The position numbers and the translations under genes are program-made. Positions 16,101-25,766 of a DNA stretch of 64,000 bases are shown piece after piece. The notes under the pieces are model-generated. The model worked only from the letters and a program-made list of their open reading frames with translations, was not told where the DNA came from and made no database searches. This DNA comes from Aphelidium insulamus (taxonomy: Eukaryota > Aphelidiomycota > Aphelidea > Aphelidiaceae): NCBI GenBank assembly GCA_036784855.1, contig JAZDSV010000001.1, forward strand, positions 667,501 to 731,500. The letters are read 5' to 3'. Each line of letters starts with the position of its first letter. The stretch's first letter is position 1.

Positions 16101-17563
16101 GACATGTGATTCTCTCGTCCGTCGTCCGTCGTTAAATTGAGCAGATTCCGCTGCTTATTGGCGGGGCGACCACGAGCAAAATGCATACAGCTGTAAAGAT
16201 TGCTCCAAGATACTCTTCGCCGGCAGTGCACGTGTTGGATGCGTCCCGGAGTGTTGTCGTTGTGTCGAATCTGTTGGACACTAAAATCCGCACTGAATTC
16301 ATGGAAGAGCTCGACGAAGAGTACGAAGAGATCCGGGACGAACACTACGCTTCACTGAAGGACCGCCGCTTCCTTTCCATCAGTGCAGCCCGTGAAAAAC
16401 GTGCCGTCATTGACTGGGCGCTGGCCGCTAATCATCCAGTAACTCCGAAATTTATCGGTGACAAGGTACGTTTGGTCAATGATTTAATTTACACTGCCTC
16501 TTACTGTGCTACATAGATCTACGACAATTTCCCATTGCAAGATTTGGTGGACTACATCGACTGGAATCCATGCAAGTACCTTGTGAGCACATTGTCGTTT
16601 CTGAAATCTATTAGTCTTCCAAACGTGGCAGCTGCGAGGCAAATATCCCAACCGAGGCTACCCAAAGATTTTTCTCGATGACGTAGTGGGCCCAGAGGCC
16701 AAGCGTCTTCACGGAGATGCCCTCAAACTGATGAAGGAAATTATTGAAGCAAAAAGTTTGCAAGCACGCGGCATTGTTTCAATCTATCCGGCCAACAGCG
16801 TCGGGGATGATATAGAGGTACAGATATTGCATGCATCACTTGTACTGACAGTTTTAGGTATACACTGATGAGACTCGATCCACGGTTCTGGTCACCTTGT
16901 ACGGATTGCGGCAACAAGCGGAGAAGGATTCCGAGTCTACTGAACCGTTTTACTGTCTGTCGGACTTTGTCGCTCCCAAAAGCTCTGGCATTAAGGACTA
17001 TGTGGGCTCATTCGCTGTGAGTGCCGGGTTTGGGTGCGATAAACTCTGCGAGAAATACAACGCCGAACATGATGACTACAACTCAATCATGGTCAAGGCG
17101 CTGGCAGACCGTTTCGCGGAAGCGTTTGCAGAGAAGCTGCACGAAATGGTCCGCCGCGATCTGTGGGCCTACTCGCCCGATGAATCCATCAGCGTGGACG
17201 CCATGTTGCAAGTAAGATATCAAGGTATTCGTCCCGCGCCAGGCTACCCCACCCAACCTGTCAGTGCATTTTCAGTGAAGACATCACACGACTGACCTAA
17301 TTACAATACAGGACCACACGGAGAAGGTGTCCATGTGGAAGGCGTTCAATATTTATGAAAAAGCTGGAATCGAGCTGACAGAGTCTCTGGCGATGCTTCC
17401 CGCAGCAAGTGTGAGTGGCATCTATTTTGCCAGTCCGCAGGCAAAGTATTTCGCGGTGGGCAAGATTGGCAAGGATCAGGTGGAGGAGTATGCTTCACGC
17501 AAGAAGTGCGACGTGGAAACCGTGGAAAAGTGGCTCAGTCCCATACTGAACTACGACAACTAA
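13198..17563 (+). CDS. MTR: Cobalamin-dependent methionine synthase
   Basis: Transfers methyl from methyltetrahydrofolate to homocysteine through cobalamin; cytosolic. All four modules are present. The homocysteine domain has [10 protein letters not shown] and the zinc ligands in LNCALG and VGGCCGTTP. The pterin domain has [14 protein letters not shown] and PLMIDSSNF. The B12 domain has the cobalt-ligand motif [11 protein letters not shown] and [12 protein letters not shown]. The reactivation domain has GIRPAPGYP and [12 protein letters not shown]. It has eleven or so introns, including 13905-14012, 14154-14199, 14642-14696, 15209-15257, 15623-15677, 16093-16144, 16466-16516, 16572-16614 (GC donor GCAAGT), 16818-16857 and 17260-17311. 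One donor near 14865-14873 is ambiguous. ATG 13198 directly precedes the conserved start; the frame above it is CA-rich 5' UTR. It is divergent from ILV6 (161 bp between start codons). It implies B12 use, unlike yeasts, which use Met6. Confidence 0.95.
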
Positions 17564-17638
17564 TATCTGGACACAGCATGTCATTAAACACACGCAGTAG
17601 TGATGCACAAGACCGATTCAGTCCGTCTATGAATCTTT

Positions 17639-18355
17639 CTAACATTGAGTCGCATCAGCCTGAGCACCGTGTTGCTGTTCTATCAACTGCCTCAATCGCG
17701 ATCTGTATTCGCGGTCATAGTATGCTGCAAGTTCTTCCGCCGACATTTCGTGGTACTGCCGGCGCGTCAGTTGCTCCAGCATTGGATCTTCGTAGAATTT
17801 GACCAGATTGACCGCGTAGGGATGCTCGGCATCGGGAAACACATGCAGTCGACTCATCTGAAGCGGGCGCAATTTCCGGTTGGGTATCTGGCCTTGACCG
17901 CGCGTCTAATAATCTCGGTAGGATTTGAGCGCATCATCTCCTCGAACGTGATCTCCTTGAGACCACCAGGATGCTGCGTGTGGTGCCGATAAACCTTGTG
18001 GGCGCGTACAAGTGGGTTTGCCGCCACTTTGCGCGCATTGATCACCACCACATAGTCACCACAATCCTCTGCCGGGCGTGAGCACGGAAGAGTGCGCACT
18101 AATGTGAAATAATTACGTACGTCGCGGACTGAAGATCGGCTTGTACTCGCCCATGAGTGCGCTAGCCACACCCCGCCCAACATTACCCAGCGTCTGGCCC
18201 TGTGCGTCAACCAGGTGCCACATCCGGGCAAATGCCAGCGATGTCTGCGTTGATGTCAATATATGTGCACCGCATTTTTGGAAGAGGTTCAACATATACA
18301 GCCAGACAACAAGTGCAGAACGCGCGCGTACTTTTCCCACCGCGGACGTTGCCAT
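17639..18355 (-). CDS. MRPL13: Mitochondrial ribosomal protein uL13m
   Basis: Large-subunit mitoribosomal protein. The start reads FARMWHLVDAQGQTLGNVG, followed by GDYVVVINARKV and HHTQHPGGLKEITFEEM, then MSRLHVFPDAEHPY; this is the uL13m pattern and order. The intron is 18069-18120. Between EIIRRAVK and the NRKLRPLQMSRLHVF segment the frame shifts by one base near 17889. Where the family has an A-V-x-G-M-x-P stretch, the DNA reads gtcaaggccagataccc on the coding strand, as if one base were missing. It is therefore either a sequencing error or a real frameshift. The C-terminus is a charged helix extension. It is convergent with methionine synthase and divergent (97 bp) from the TPR gene. Confidence 0.85.
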
Positions 18356-18361
18356 TGTGGA

Positions 18362-18445
18362 GTGTGGAAAAGAAAACGGGGGAAAATGAGAAGCAAGAAA
18401 GAAGAAGAAAGAAGAAAGAGAGACAAGAAAGAAGAAAGAAGAAAA
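18362..18445 (+). promoter_or_regulatory. Purine-rich (GAAGAAA) 5' UTR tract
   Basis: Almost pure A/G tract on the coding strand ending a few bases before ATG 18453, in the 97-bp gap shared with divergent MRPL13. A similar tract precedes the PICOT start at 38222. Its function is unknown; a nucleosome-free promoter or translation leader is a possibility. Confidence 0.5.
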
Positions 18446-18452
18446 CCTAATT

Positions 18453-19220
18453 ATGGAGACGCAATGGGCCATCCGGCAGTCTGCCGCAGAGTTGCAGAAT
18501 GTTGCCGCCTCCATGTCAGAGTGGGAGCGTGATATCCGTGCACGCGAAGCTGCCATGATGGCTGAAGAGTTGGCTGCGGTGCGTCAGGGCATTCTGCTCA
18601 TGCTGTATCTTATTCGCCTATGTAGAGGCCGCTCCCACCGCGACGCGGTGAGGTACCTCCCCGTCAGCAGCGAGGCGTTACGACCTCTTCACATGAACCG
18701 ACACAGAAAGTAGATGTCGAGAGCGTCAAGCAGGAGGTACGCTACTAATCGATACCCGCTTTTCTAATTGCGGCAGGGTAATCGGCAGTTTCGTCACGGG
18801 CAGTTCAGCGAAGCAGTTAACACATATTCTCGATGCATATCTGCCGAGCCAGACAGTCCTATTCACTACTGCAACCGCGCGATGGCGAGGTTGCGTTCCG
18901 GGCAGTACGAGGAAGCTATCGTGGATTGTACTGCATGTTTGGAACGCTGCACTTCCGATGGCGATCGAGCGATGAAAGTGAAGGCGCTGTTCCGCAGGGC
19001 CACCGCGAAACGAAGCATCGGCCTGCTAAATGACGCTTTAACTGGTCCGTATAGTTATATTTAAGCGCACATTGTGAGGATTAAATCGTTCACAGACGCT
19101 GAAAGTGGACTAAAACTTGACGGCAACAACGGGGCGCTGAAGCAATTGCTGGCGGAGCTGCGGGCCTCTCTGCAGCCGCCCATTTATCGGCGCATTATCC
19201 CAATCGTTGAAGTTGAATAG
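18453..19220 (+). CDS. RPAP3/SPAG1-like TPR protein
   Basis: Small TPR co-chaperone-like protein, about 200 residues. The N-terminus (ELQNVAASMSEWERDIRARE) resembles the start of RPAP3, the R2TP-complex protein that links HSP90 to RNA polymerase II and PIKK assembly. A TPR region follows: GNRQFRHGQFSEAVNTYSRC, HYCNRAMARLRSGQYEEAI, ALFRRATAKRSIG. It is much shorter than RPAP3 and lacks its C-terminal domain, so it may be a divergent paralogue. Introns: 18579-18625, 18737-18776, 19046-19095. A GAAGAAA-rich purine tract covers the 5' UTR up to the ATG. Confidence 0.7.
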
Positions 19221-19411
19221 TTAAGGGTTAATGAACATGCACATGAATACAAAATTGTTGGCTCTAGTGTAACGGTTTTTGCTGTGCCACTTGCAAGCTG
19301 GCTTATCCGGTAAGAACGTGTTCCGAAACTTTGCGCCGCGGTTTTCGTCCTTCTTTCACAAAATCGCTGAGCCTACACGCTAATCAGAGGCGGACACACA
19401 TGCGACTGATC

Positions 19412-20756
19412 TCACCTCACACGACGGCCAGCGCGTTGGTCAGTGGTTTCCAGGGTAGATCTGGTCGGTCTGGACTGTTCCCGCTCCCAATCGGCCTCCG
19501 AGTGTGACTGTGTGCCCATGTGAGAATAATATTTTACACACGAGCAAGATGCACTGTACATACGTAAAAACAGTACTGGCGCATTGGACACACATGGTCC
19601 GATGATGTGTGATAGTACTTGCAAGGGATACGGCTGCGCGGTAAGTATGTGTGCACATTATACACACCAACCCGACAATACCTAATCTTGCGCCCAAACG
19701 CCTCAACCAGACGCATTTTGGACTCCTTGTCGTGTGCCCAGAACTCGGATGGAGTAATGAATGGGCTAAGCACCGCGCATACGGGACATGTGAGAATTTC
19801 CTTGACTTCGAGGCCTTTCGCAATACGAGCAGCGCGCCATGTCCGGATGCATGATAGACAGAACGGGTGCTCACAGACTGCAGAATTAGCAATTGTAAAT
19901 TCCATACTCATTAAATATCACATACAAATTATGCCAAACTTTCCCGAGAATACAGTCTGCTTGTAGCACAGCGCACAAATAATCCCGGAATCACGACTGA
20001 TATCGACGAGGCTGTCTGAAGCTGCTGCGCGCGAAGATCTTGACAGCGACTGCAGTAATGATGTCAAGTACGAATGCATACGGGGTTACGCCTATTGTAA
20101 CCTTTTTGTTGCAATCTGTGTAATCGGAGGAGAACAAATCGTCTTCGTCTCCCGTGGCGGCAAAACTGTCGTTAAAATCTTCAGGAAACGGCGAGAAAGG
20201 GTCGGGTGACTGTGTAGATTCTCGCAGACGGGAAGCCAGCAGCGAAGAGCTTGACAACGATCCACCGAGCATTGGTGCGTTCGACAGCCCGCGACGTGAT
20301 ATAGACGATGCCGAGTGTCCCACCGAGTTCGAAAGACGGGTCGGTGTGGATAACTTTGGCTCATCGTCGAATGACGAGGAGAAAAATAGAAAATTGCGGG
20401 ACGGTAGCGCATTTCCGTCATCGGCCGACCAACGAAATATATCGGGCATGGACTTTTGCCGTATTGATAGCGGCAGGGCTGGATGCTTTATCGACTGGGG
20501 AGACGGCAGAGAATTAAAGGACGAATCGTCTGCACTCAATTATTATGTGTCTACATCGGTGCATATCACGGACCGTGCTCAGGGTGAGAAAGTGCGCATT
20601 GCGAACCAAACTTGCAGGCGCCTTTCAAATAAAACTTGCACACTGCAGCCGTGTCGGTTGATTTTTGCGCGGGCATCGAGACGTGCATGAACGGGCAGGA
20701 GTCTCCGGCATTACATTTTCCCGCGCGATAAAACTTGCACACGGTCCTTGAAACAC
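19412..20756 (-). CDS. Makorin-type E3 ubiquitin ligase, 5' end unresolved
   Basis: Order of zinc fingers fits makorin. Two N-terminal CCCH fingers (VCKFYRAGKCNAGDSCPFMH and VCKFYLKGACKFGSQCALSH) are followed by a long Ser-rich linker of about 150 residues. A C3HC4 RING begins CALCYKQTVFSGKFG and continues CEHPFCLSCIRTWR and CPVC, with the makorin-like ITPSEFW after it. A final CCCH finger reads CKYYHTSSDHVCPMRQYCFYSH. Makorins ubiquitinate substrates and bind RNA. Introns seen: 20530-20573, 20050-20089, 19878-19925, 19634-19681, 19508-19563. Another acceptor at 20757 indicates at least one more upstream exon, but no in-frame ATG joined convincingly. The protein ends in a short acidic/basic tail. 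Confidence 0.85.
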
Positions 20757-20803
20757 CTAAATTGTGTATGTGACGATGAGAGCGTGATTGTTATGTGGCC
20801 TAC

Positions 20804-21448
20804 TTGAAGATAGACTCTGGCGCTCGAGAGACGACGCAAGCGATGACACCTCGCTTTGGTCTGGTTGATGTAGCCATGGCGGCGACAGTAATCACGTGCC
20901 ACGTACCGCAGACCAGAGAAGCTGCTCGCTGTCGGATCGCTTCACTGCCACTGCAAGACGACACAGGTCCTCGTGAGATGTTGAACTGCATGTTGTCGAC
21001 AGCAAGCATACCGCACGCGCTTCCCAGGCAATATCGGCACCGGAACGGTCATCATATGACTGCGCAGCCGAGAATTAAGAGCGCCGCCACTATCTGAGTG
21101 TTTTGACGGCACGCCGATACGGGTTTGCGGCGATCGATCACCGCCAGATTAACAATGCGCCGAACCTTGACCGTGACCCTGGCATGCATTTAAGCGAATA
21201 TCCGCAGCAATCTTTTTCAAGCACGTAAATTTCCTTGCAACGCGTGCATCATGCCCCTACCACGGGATGATGCACTCACCATAAAGCGCGTTTGTCATGA
21301 TGATGGAAATAGTTATCCCTGTCAGAACAAAAGAGATGTTTGACAAAGCTATATGGTAACCTCCTGAACAAACACGCATGCTCTTTGCCTTGAATTTGTG
21401 CGCGCACCTGTGATCCATTTGTAATACAGCGAGCGAGCACAACCAGAC
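20804..21448. other. Gap between makorin and DRC11 genes
   Basis: Probably contains the makorin first exon(s) (minus strand, 20804-21010) and the divergent promoters. Short frames are present but none matches a family I know. No repeat or RNA gene was recognised. Confidence 0.4.
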
Positions 21449-24258
21449 ATGTCTCATCAGTAAGCAATGGACCGTGTGGCTGGCCAGTACTAATGGTCAT
21501 CATGTAGAACCTTTGACTCGCTTTTGCGGGAAGCCGTGACTGACCTCTCGCGAATACTCACTGATGAGAGCCTGGAAGGCAATAAGCAGCTTGTCCAAAT
21601 CTACGTCGACCATGTTCTTGTGTACAACAAGCTTTACGTAAGGAACTTTGCGCGTATATATGGACTCGGCGGTGCGCCTGTTACTAACTTTTCGACTATA
21701 GTCAGTGCTGACTCAGATGGCACATCCACAGAAACTTCAACTAGCGCGCAAACTATTTGAAAACTTTGCCGGCCGATTAGTTGACATTAAGCTCGTGCGT
21801 ATCTCTATGTTCAGCGCATAATGTATGTTGTAACGACGTTACAGGCAATGTTGCGCTCTGAATCATCATGCGAAGCAAGCGTGAAGGATAATTTGGCAGC
21901 ACGTGGGCTGACTGCCAACGATCTGGATGTCAGACCGCCTCTGTTCATGATCCGTGAACGGTCTTCTCTGATAAATGAGCAACTGGCAGAGGCGTTGAAA
22001 GTGTGCTCCATTGCACACGCCGAGCCAGTTTCTTTTCCCGAACAAGAAATGGATATCAATTTTGCCATTCGCGTTCTGCAGACAAATGAGCGAGGCCGAC
22101 AAGCAAAGATAAGGGCACGCTTCATGAAAGAAATCCAACAGCGAACAAAGTTCAGCGCCAAAATGGACCAACAACGTTTATCGGGAAGCGACATTCACAC
22201 CAACGCCTCAAAGATGGTTCAGCGGGCATGGCGAAAGTACAAAAGTCGCGCCAGAAAGCAGGAACTGCACGCTTCTGATGTTCGATTCACCACGGATGTC
22301 AAGGAAGTGGAAACGTATCATGCGGTTACCAAGACCGCACTATCCGAAAACGAAACGGCGCGCGAAACAATGCAACGTGAGCACATCTCAGCCTTTGTGC
22401 AGGCACAGGCTGACATCGCCAGCAGGTATTGTCATCTGCATATTTAGTTTAACTACTAATTAGGACTTTGCAGCCTGCAGCAAAGCGAATCGCAAGGCAT
22501 CAAGCGTGACATGATGAGCAGCTTCCGCGACTGGGTCATTGAGTGTAAGAAAAAGACTGGCGCTTTCCCAGTGCTACCCGAGGAATCGGTGTGGAAAGAT
22601 CCCAGATTTGATTTCAAGACTTTTATTGCCGGAGTTGCGTTTGACAGTACGTTGCTTGGAGATATTTTAGTCTAAATGACCTAATCGTGTCAGGCAATAC
22701 AGCACCCGAAGTTATCACTCCGATGATGAAGCTCAAGAATGGGTAATTGTTCAGTTAGTATAATAATTGTTGGTTAAATAATATATTTGCTAGCATTGCC
22801 GAGTATAATACGAAGTGGGGTGCTGCTGATGAGTCGGACAACTTTGATCAGGATCATTTGGTTGAGATTATAAAGGCAGAAAAACTCGCCGATTTACGCA
22901 TAGAATTGAAGAATGAAATGTATTCGGAACTAGTATTAGAGTTGGAGACGATCCAGCAACAAATCGCACCGGTAAAGGCATCCGGAAAGTCGGCCAAAGC
23001 GGCCAAAGCCAAAGGAAAGAAGGAAAAGTCTCGAGCGACCACAGCTGCGTCTGATGGACGACAACTGCAAGCTGATCCGCTAGTGTTGCAGCTAATAAGC
23101 AAATGGTCATCAAACGGTTTCGTGACACTGCCGAAGCCGGTGGCCGCCTTTGACAAACTGGTTGGTACTTTTCAAATGGCTTTACGAGGACTCCCGCTGC
23201 AAACCTACGACTCGGAGTCTTATGTGCGGGTATGTATGTGTCATGAATAATCGGCGCTCCGGAACTAAATGACTGATTTCGGCGAGCAGAATTTGACAGA
23301 AATGTTTGCCGTGCCACTCTGCCTCAGCAGCTCTGGAGTTGCAGTTACCACACCACTGTCGTTACTCATGTTTGGAATCGCAGGTATGTGGGTGAATGTC
23401 TACGTTACATTTTCAATCGCGTCATAGTGCAGGTTCAGGAATGCTGTCTACTGTGCTGGCCCTTGCCAACTGCGTTGGTGCAAAAGTTCTTAACTGCTCG
23501 CCGGAGAAACTTGAAAGCGAATTAAAGGACGATCCCGGCACCATAACGTCAATGTTCAAGACTGCTAAAGCTATCGCGCCATCAATAATCTTTATAGACA
23601 ACGCGGAACTGATTTTCAGCAAAAAGGCGGCAAAGGGCGTCACACTGGACATTAAAGCAGTCAAAAAGGAGTTTGCAAAGAATATGAAGACGCTCAAATC
23701 CACCGACAGGGTGCTGATATGCGGTCGCACTACGGCAGTATCGATGGCCGATCCGTCCCAGCTCCAGAGTGTATTCGAAGTATTTGCCTGTCCGTCGCCC
23801 CCAAGTCACTCGACCAGAGTGAAATTGTGGAATAAAGTGGCGGATAGTGAAAGGCATGAAAATGCCTTGGAGTTGAGCTCGATGTTTGCGCGGCTCTCCA
23901 ATGGCCTCACTACTGCTGAAGTAGGTGCACTGAAAGCACATTTGATGGCTGACTCGAGGTCAAGGTTATGCAAGCAATACAGAAGCTGGATAGTATGCGA
24001 AGAAGTCACAAGCGCTCACATTCAAACAAGACAATGGTGGATATCCAGAAAATGATGGCAGTGTTTTCGCGCATTGAGGACACATCAATTGTCGCAAAGC
24101 ACGCAGAGTTGGTGGTAAGTCAAACTTACCTGAGCACAACTGCACATATACATGCATACCGATCTACACACTTTTACAAATATGTATATATGCAATGACA
24201 CGAACAGGACTGGTATGGAAAGAATATGGTTTCTAGTGCGCCAACGACTGCAGGTTGA
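21449..24258 (+). CDS. IQ and AAA domain protein (DRC11/IQCA1-like)
   Basis: Homologue of the nexin-dynein regulatory complex subunit that helps control beating of motile cilia. The N-terminal helical region includes LLREAVTDLSRIL, then ...PPLFMIRERSSLINEQLAEAL. An IQ-like segment is ASKMVQRAWRKYKSRARKQE, followed by SSFRDWVIECKKKTGAFP. A Lys/Ala-rich linker and a C-terminal AAA-like domain follow. In that domain the P-loop is GIAGSGMLST, without the usual Lys, while Walker B is SIIFIDNAELIF. The first exon is only 11 nt (21449-21459, MSH plus two bases), deduced from GTAAGC donor, TACTAAT branch site and TAG acceptor at 21514. There are about ten short introns. The stop at 24256-24258 overlaps the 3' end of the convergent gene by 26 bp. 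The organism therefore likely has, or recently had, a motile flagellum. Confidence 0.85.
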
Positions 24259-25750
24259 AGTTGATGAGTTTCGCCAGATTTTGTGCTTCAGCGCAATCAC
24301 CGCGCCTATCTGTGCCGTCCAAAAGTTCAAGTAAAAGTGATTCCAGCGGCTTGGAGATTGTTTTCGTCATAGCATGATGTGCCTGCAGAATAGTGTGCAG
24401 ACAGAGAATATTATGAGCGGTTGCATCCAACGAGTCTTGAAGGAGTGTAGAAGCCGCCGCTTCGGCCAGCCTGTTCTCATCATGTTCATGTATCAGCGAG
24501 TGGCGTCGACGTCTATTGTTCACCAGCAGCAAGAGCGCAAGATGAATCTGCAGGAGAGGCATCTCATCAGCTAGCTGCGCGCCAGATTAGTGCCAGGAGG
24601 AGCTGAATTACAGATAAATACTTGCATCCACAAGGCGCATCTGATCCTCTTCATTTAACCTATGCAACCACAGCCTATCAACCGCGAGAACAAGTGAATC
24701 GTACGTGCCGGCACCCGATCTCATCAACAAGTCGCACTGAGACAGGTTATTGGCCATAGAATACATACAAATATTCACCAACTAACCGCCAGCAGGTTCA
24801 AGAGCCTCATGGCAGCCGTGAGAGCCAAATCGGACTCCATCACAAACACTTGGCCGATGAGCGTGACGCACTCGTCGAGCACAAGTTTCTCCCCGCGATC
24901 CCTGCAGTCATCGCCATTCAGAGATCGGACAACGGTCGACGGCTTGTCAGTGCCTGGCCGTGGATTAGACGAGCATTACACTTATTGCATGTATATATAG
25001 AGACGTATATATGAGCTTACTGTAAAACATCATCACATACCAGCACAGGACAAGAAATCCGACTCGGCAGCGGCGACAAAGACCTCCAGACAGGCGTCCA
25101 TAACACCGCTCTGTACAAAAGAAACATTCACGGTAAGAACGGCGCAGTGCACAGGCATCAATGAACTTGCATCAATGAACTTTCTGCGCGACACGAGATG
25201 GTTGAGACATGGCCAGAAACCAGCGGGAACAACGGGGCGTTCCTCGTCATCGCTGTGAAATGGCTGCCGCTCCAAACTGTCCTGCTTCCACAGATGGGAT
25301 ATTGCGGTGCCGCCATGCAGCGTGAATGTATCGCGGAGAAGCGCCGCGTACTCCCACTCATCGGCGCCGCTCGGGGATTCCTGCTCGACTGTCGCGGTGA
25401 AGTGCGCAAATAGCTGGCGCATAATCCGCCTGCAGCGGGTGAGACACGAGCGGCACAGACACCATATGCACACGGACGGCAGACGGACGTACAGTGGTGG
25501 AAAGCGCTCCGGAGACAGCAGCGAGCGGCACAGGTGGAGCGCGCTATGGACTAGAGTGTCAGCAGCGGTGGCGGAAGTACCCAGATCCTCACGACTACGC
25601 ACTGTGCCCCGCCGCAATGTAGCCGTCTATGGCACCCACTGCATTCGGCACGTATGCAGCCGACAGAGGCCGCGGTGTATGCGCGTCGCGGAGGCGGTGC
25701 CGCGCACGCAAACGCTGCTCAAACGTTGACGCCGTCGATGTCGAAGCCAT
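24233..25750 (-). CDS. Unrecognised Leu-rich helical protein
   Basis: Start MASTSTASTFEQRLRARHRL at 25750, then an intron to a second exon beginning HSALHLCRSLLSPERFPPL. Later exons include SRRKFIDASSLMPVH, VMDACLEVFVAAAESDF, KLVLDECVTLIGQVFVMES, LLNLLACDLLMRSGAG and a C-terminal block ending LINFNLQSLAH. The alternating Leu-rich amphipathic stretches suggest an alpha-solenoid (HEAT/ARM-like) fold, but I recognise no family. There are four or five introns. Its start codon is 16 bp from the divergent golgin start, so the two must share a promoter. Its 3' end overlaps DRC11. Confidence 0.65.
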
Positions 25751-25766
25751 TTTGCGCACACTGAAA

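Noticed and set aside
25629-25766. Upstream in-frame start for the golgin
   Set aside because: Would overlap the divergent gene's first exon and adds a Cys/Arg-rich stretch unlike golgins.
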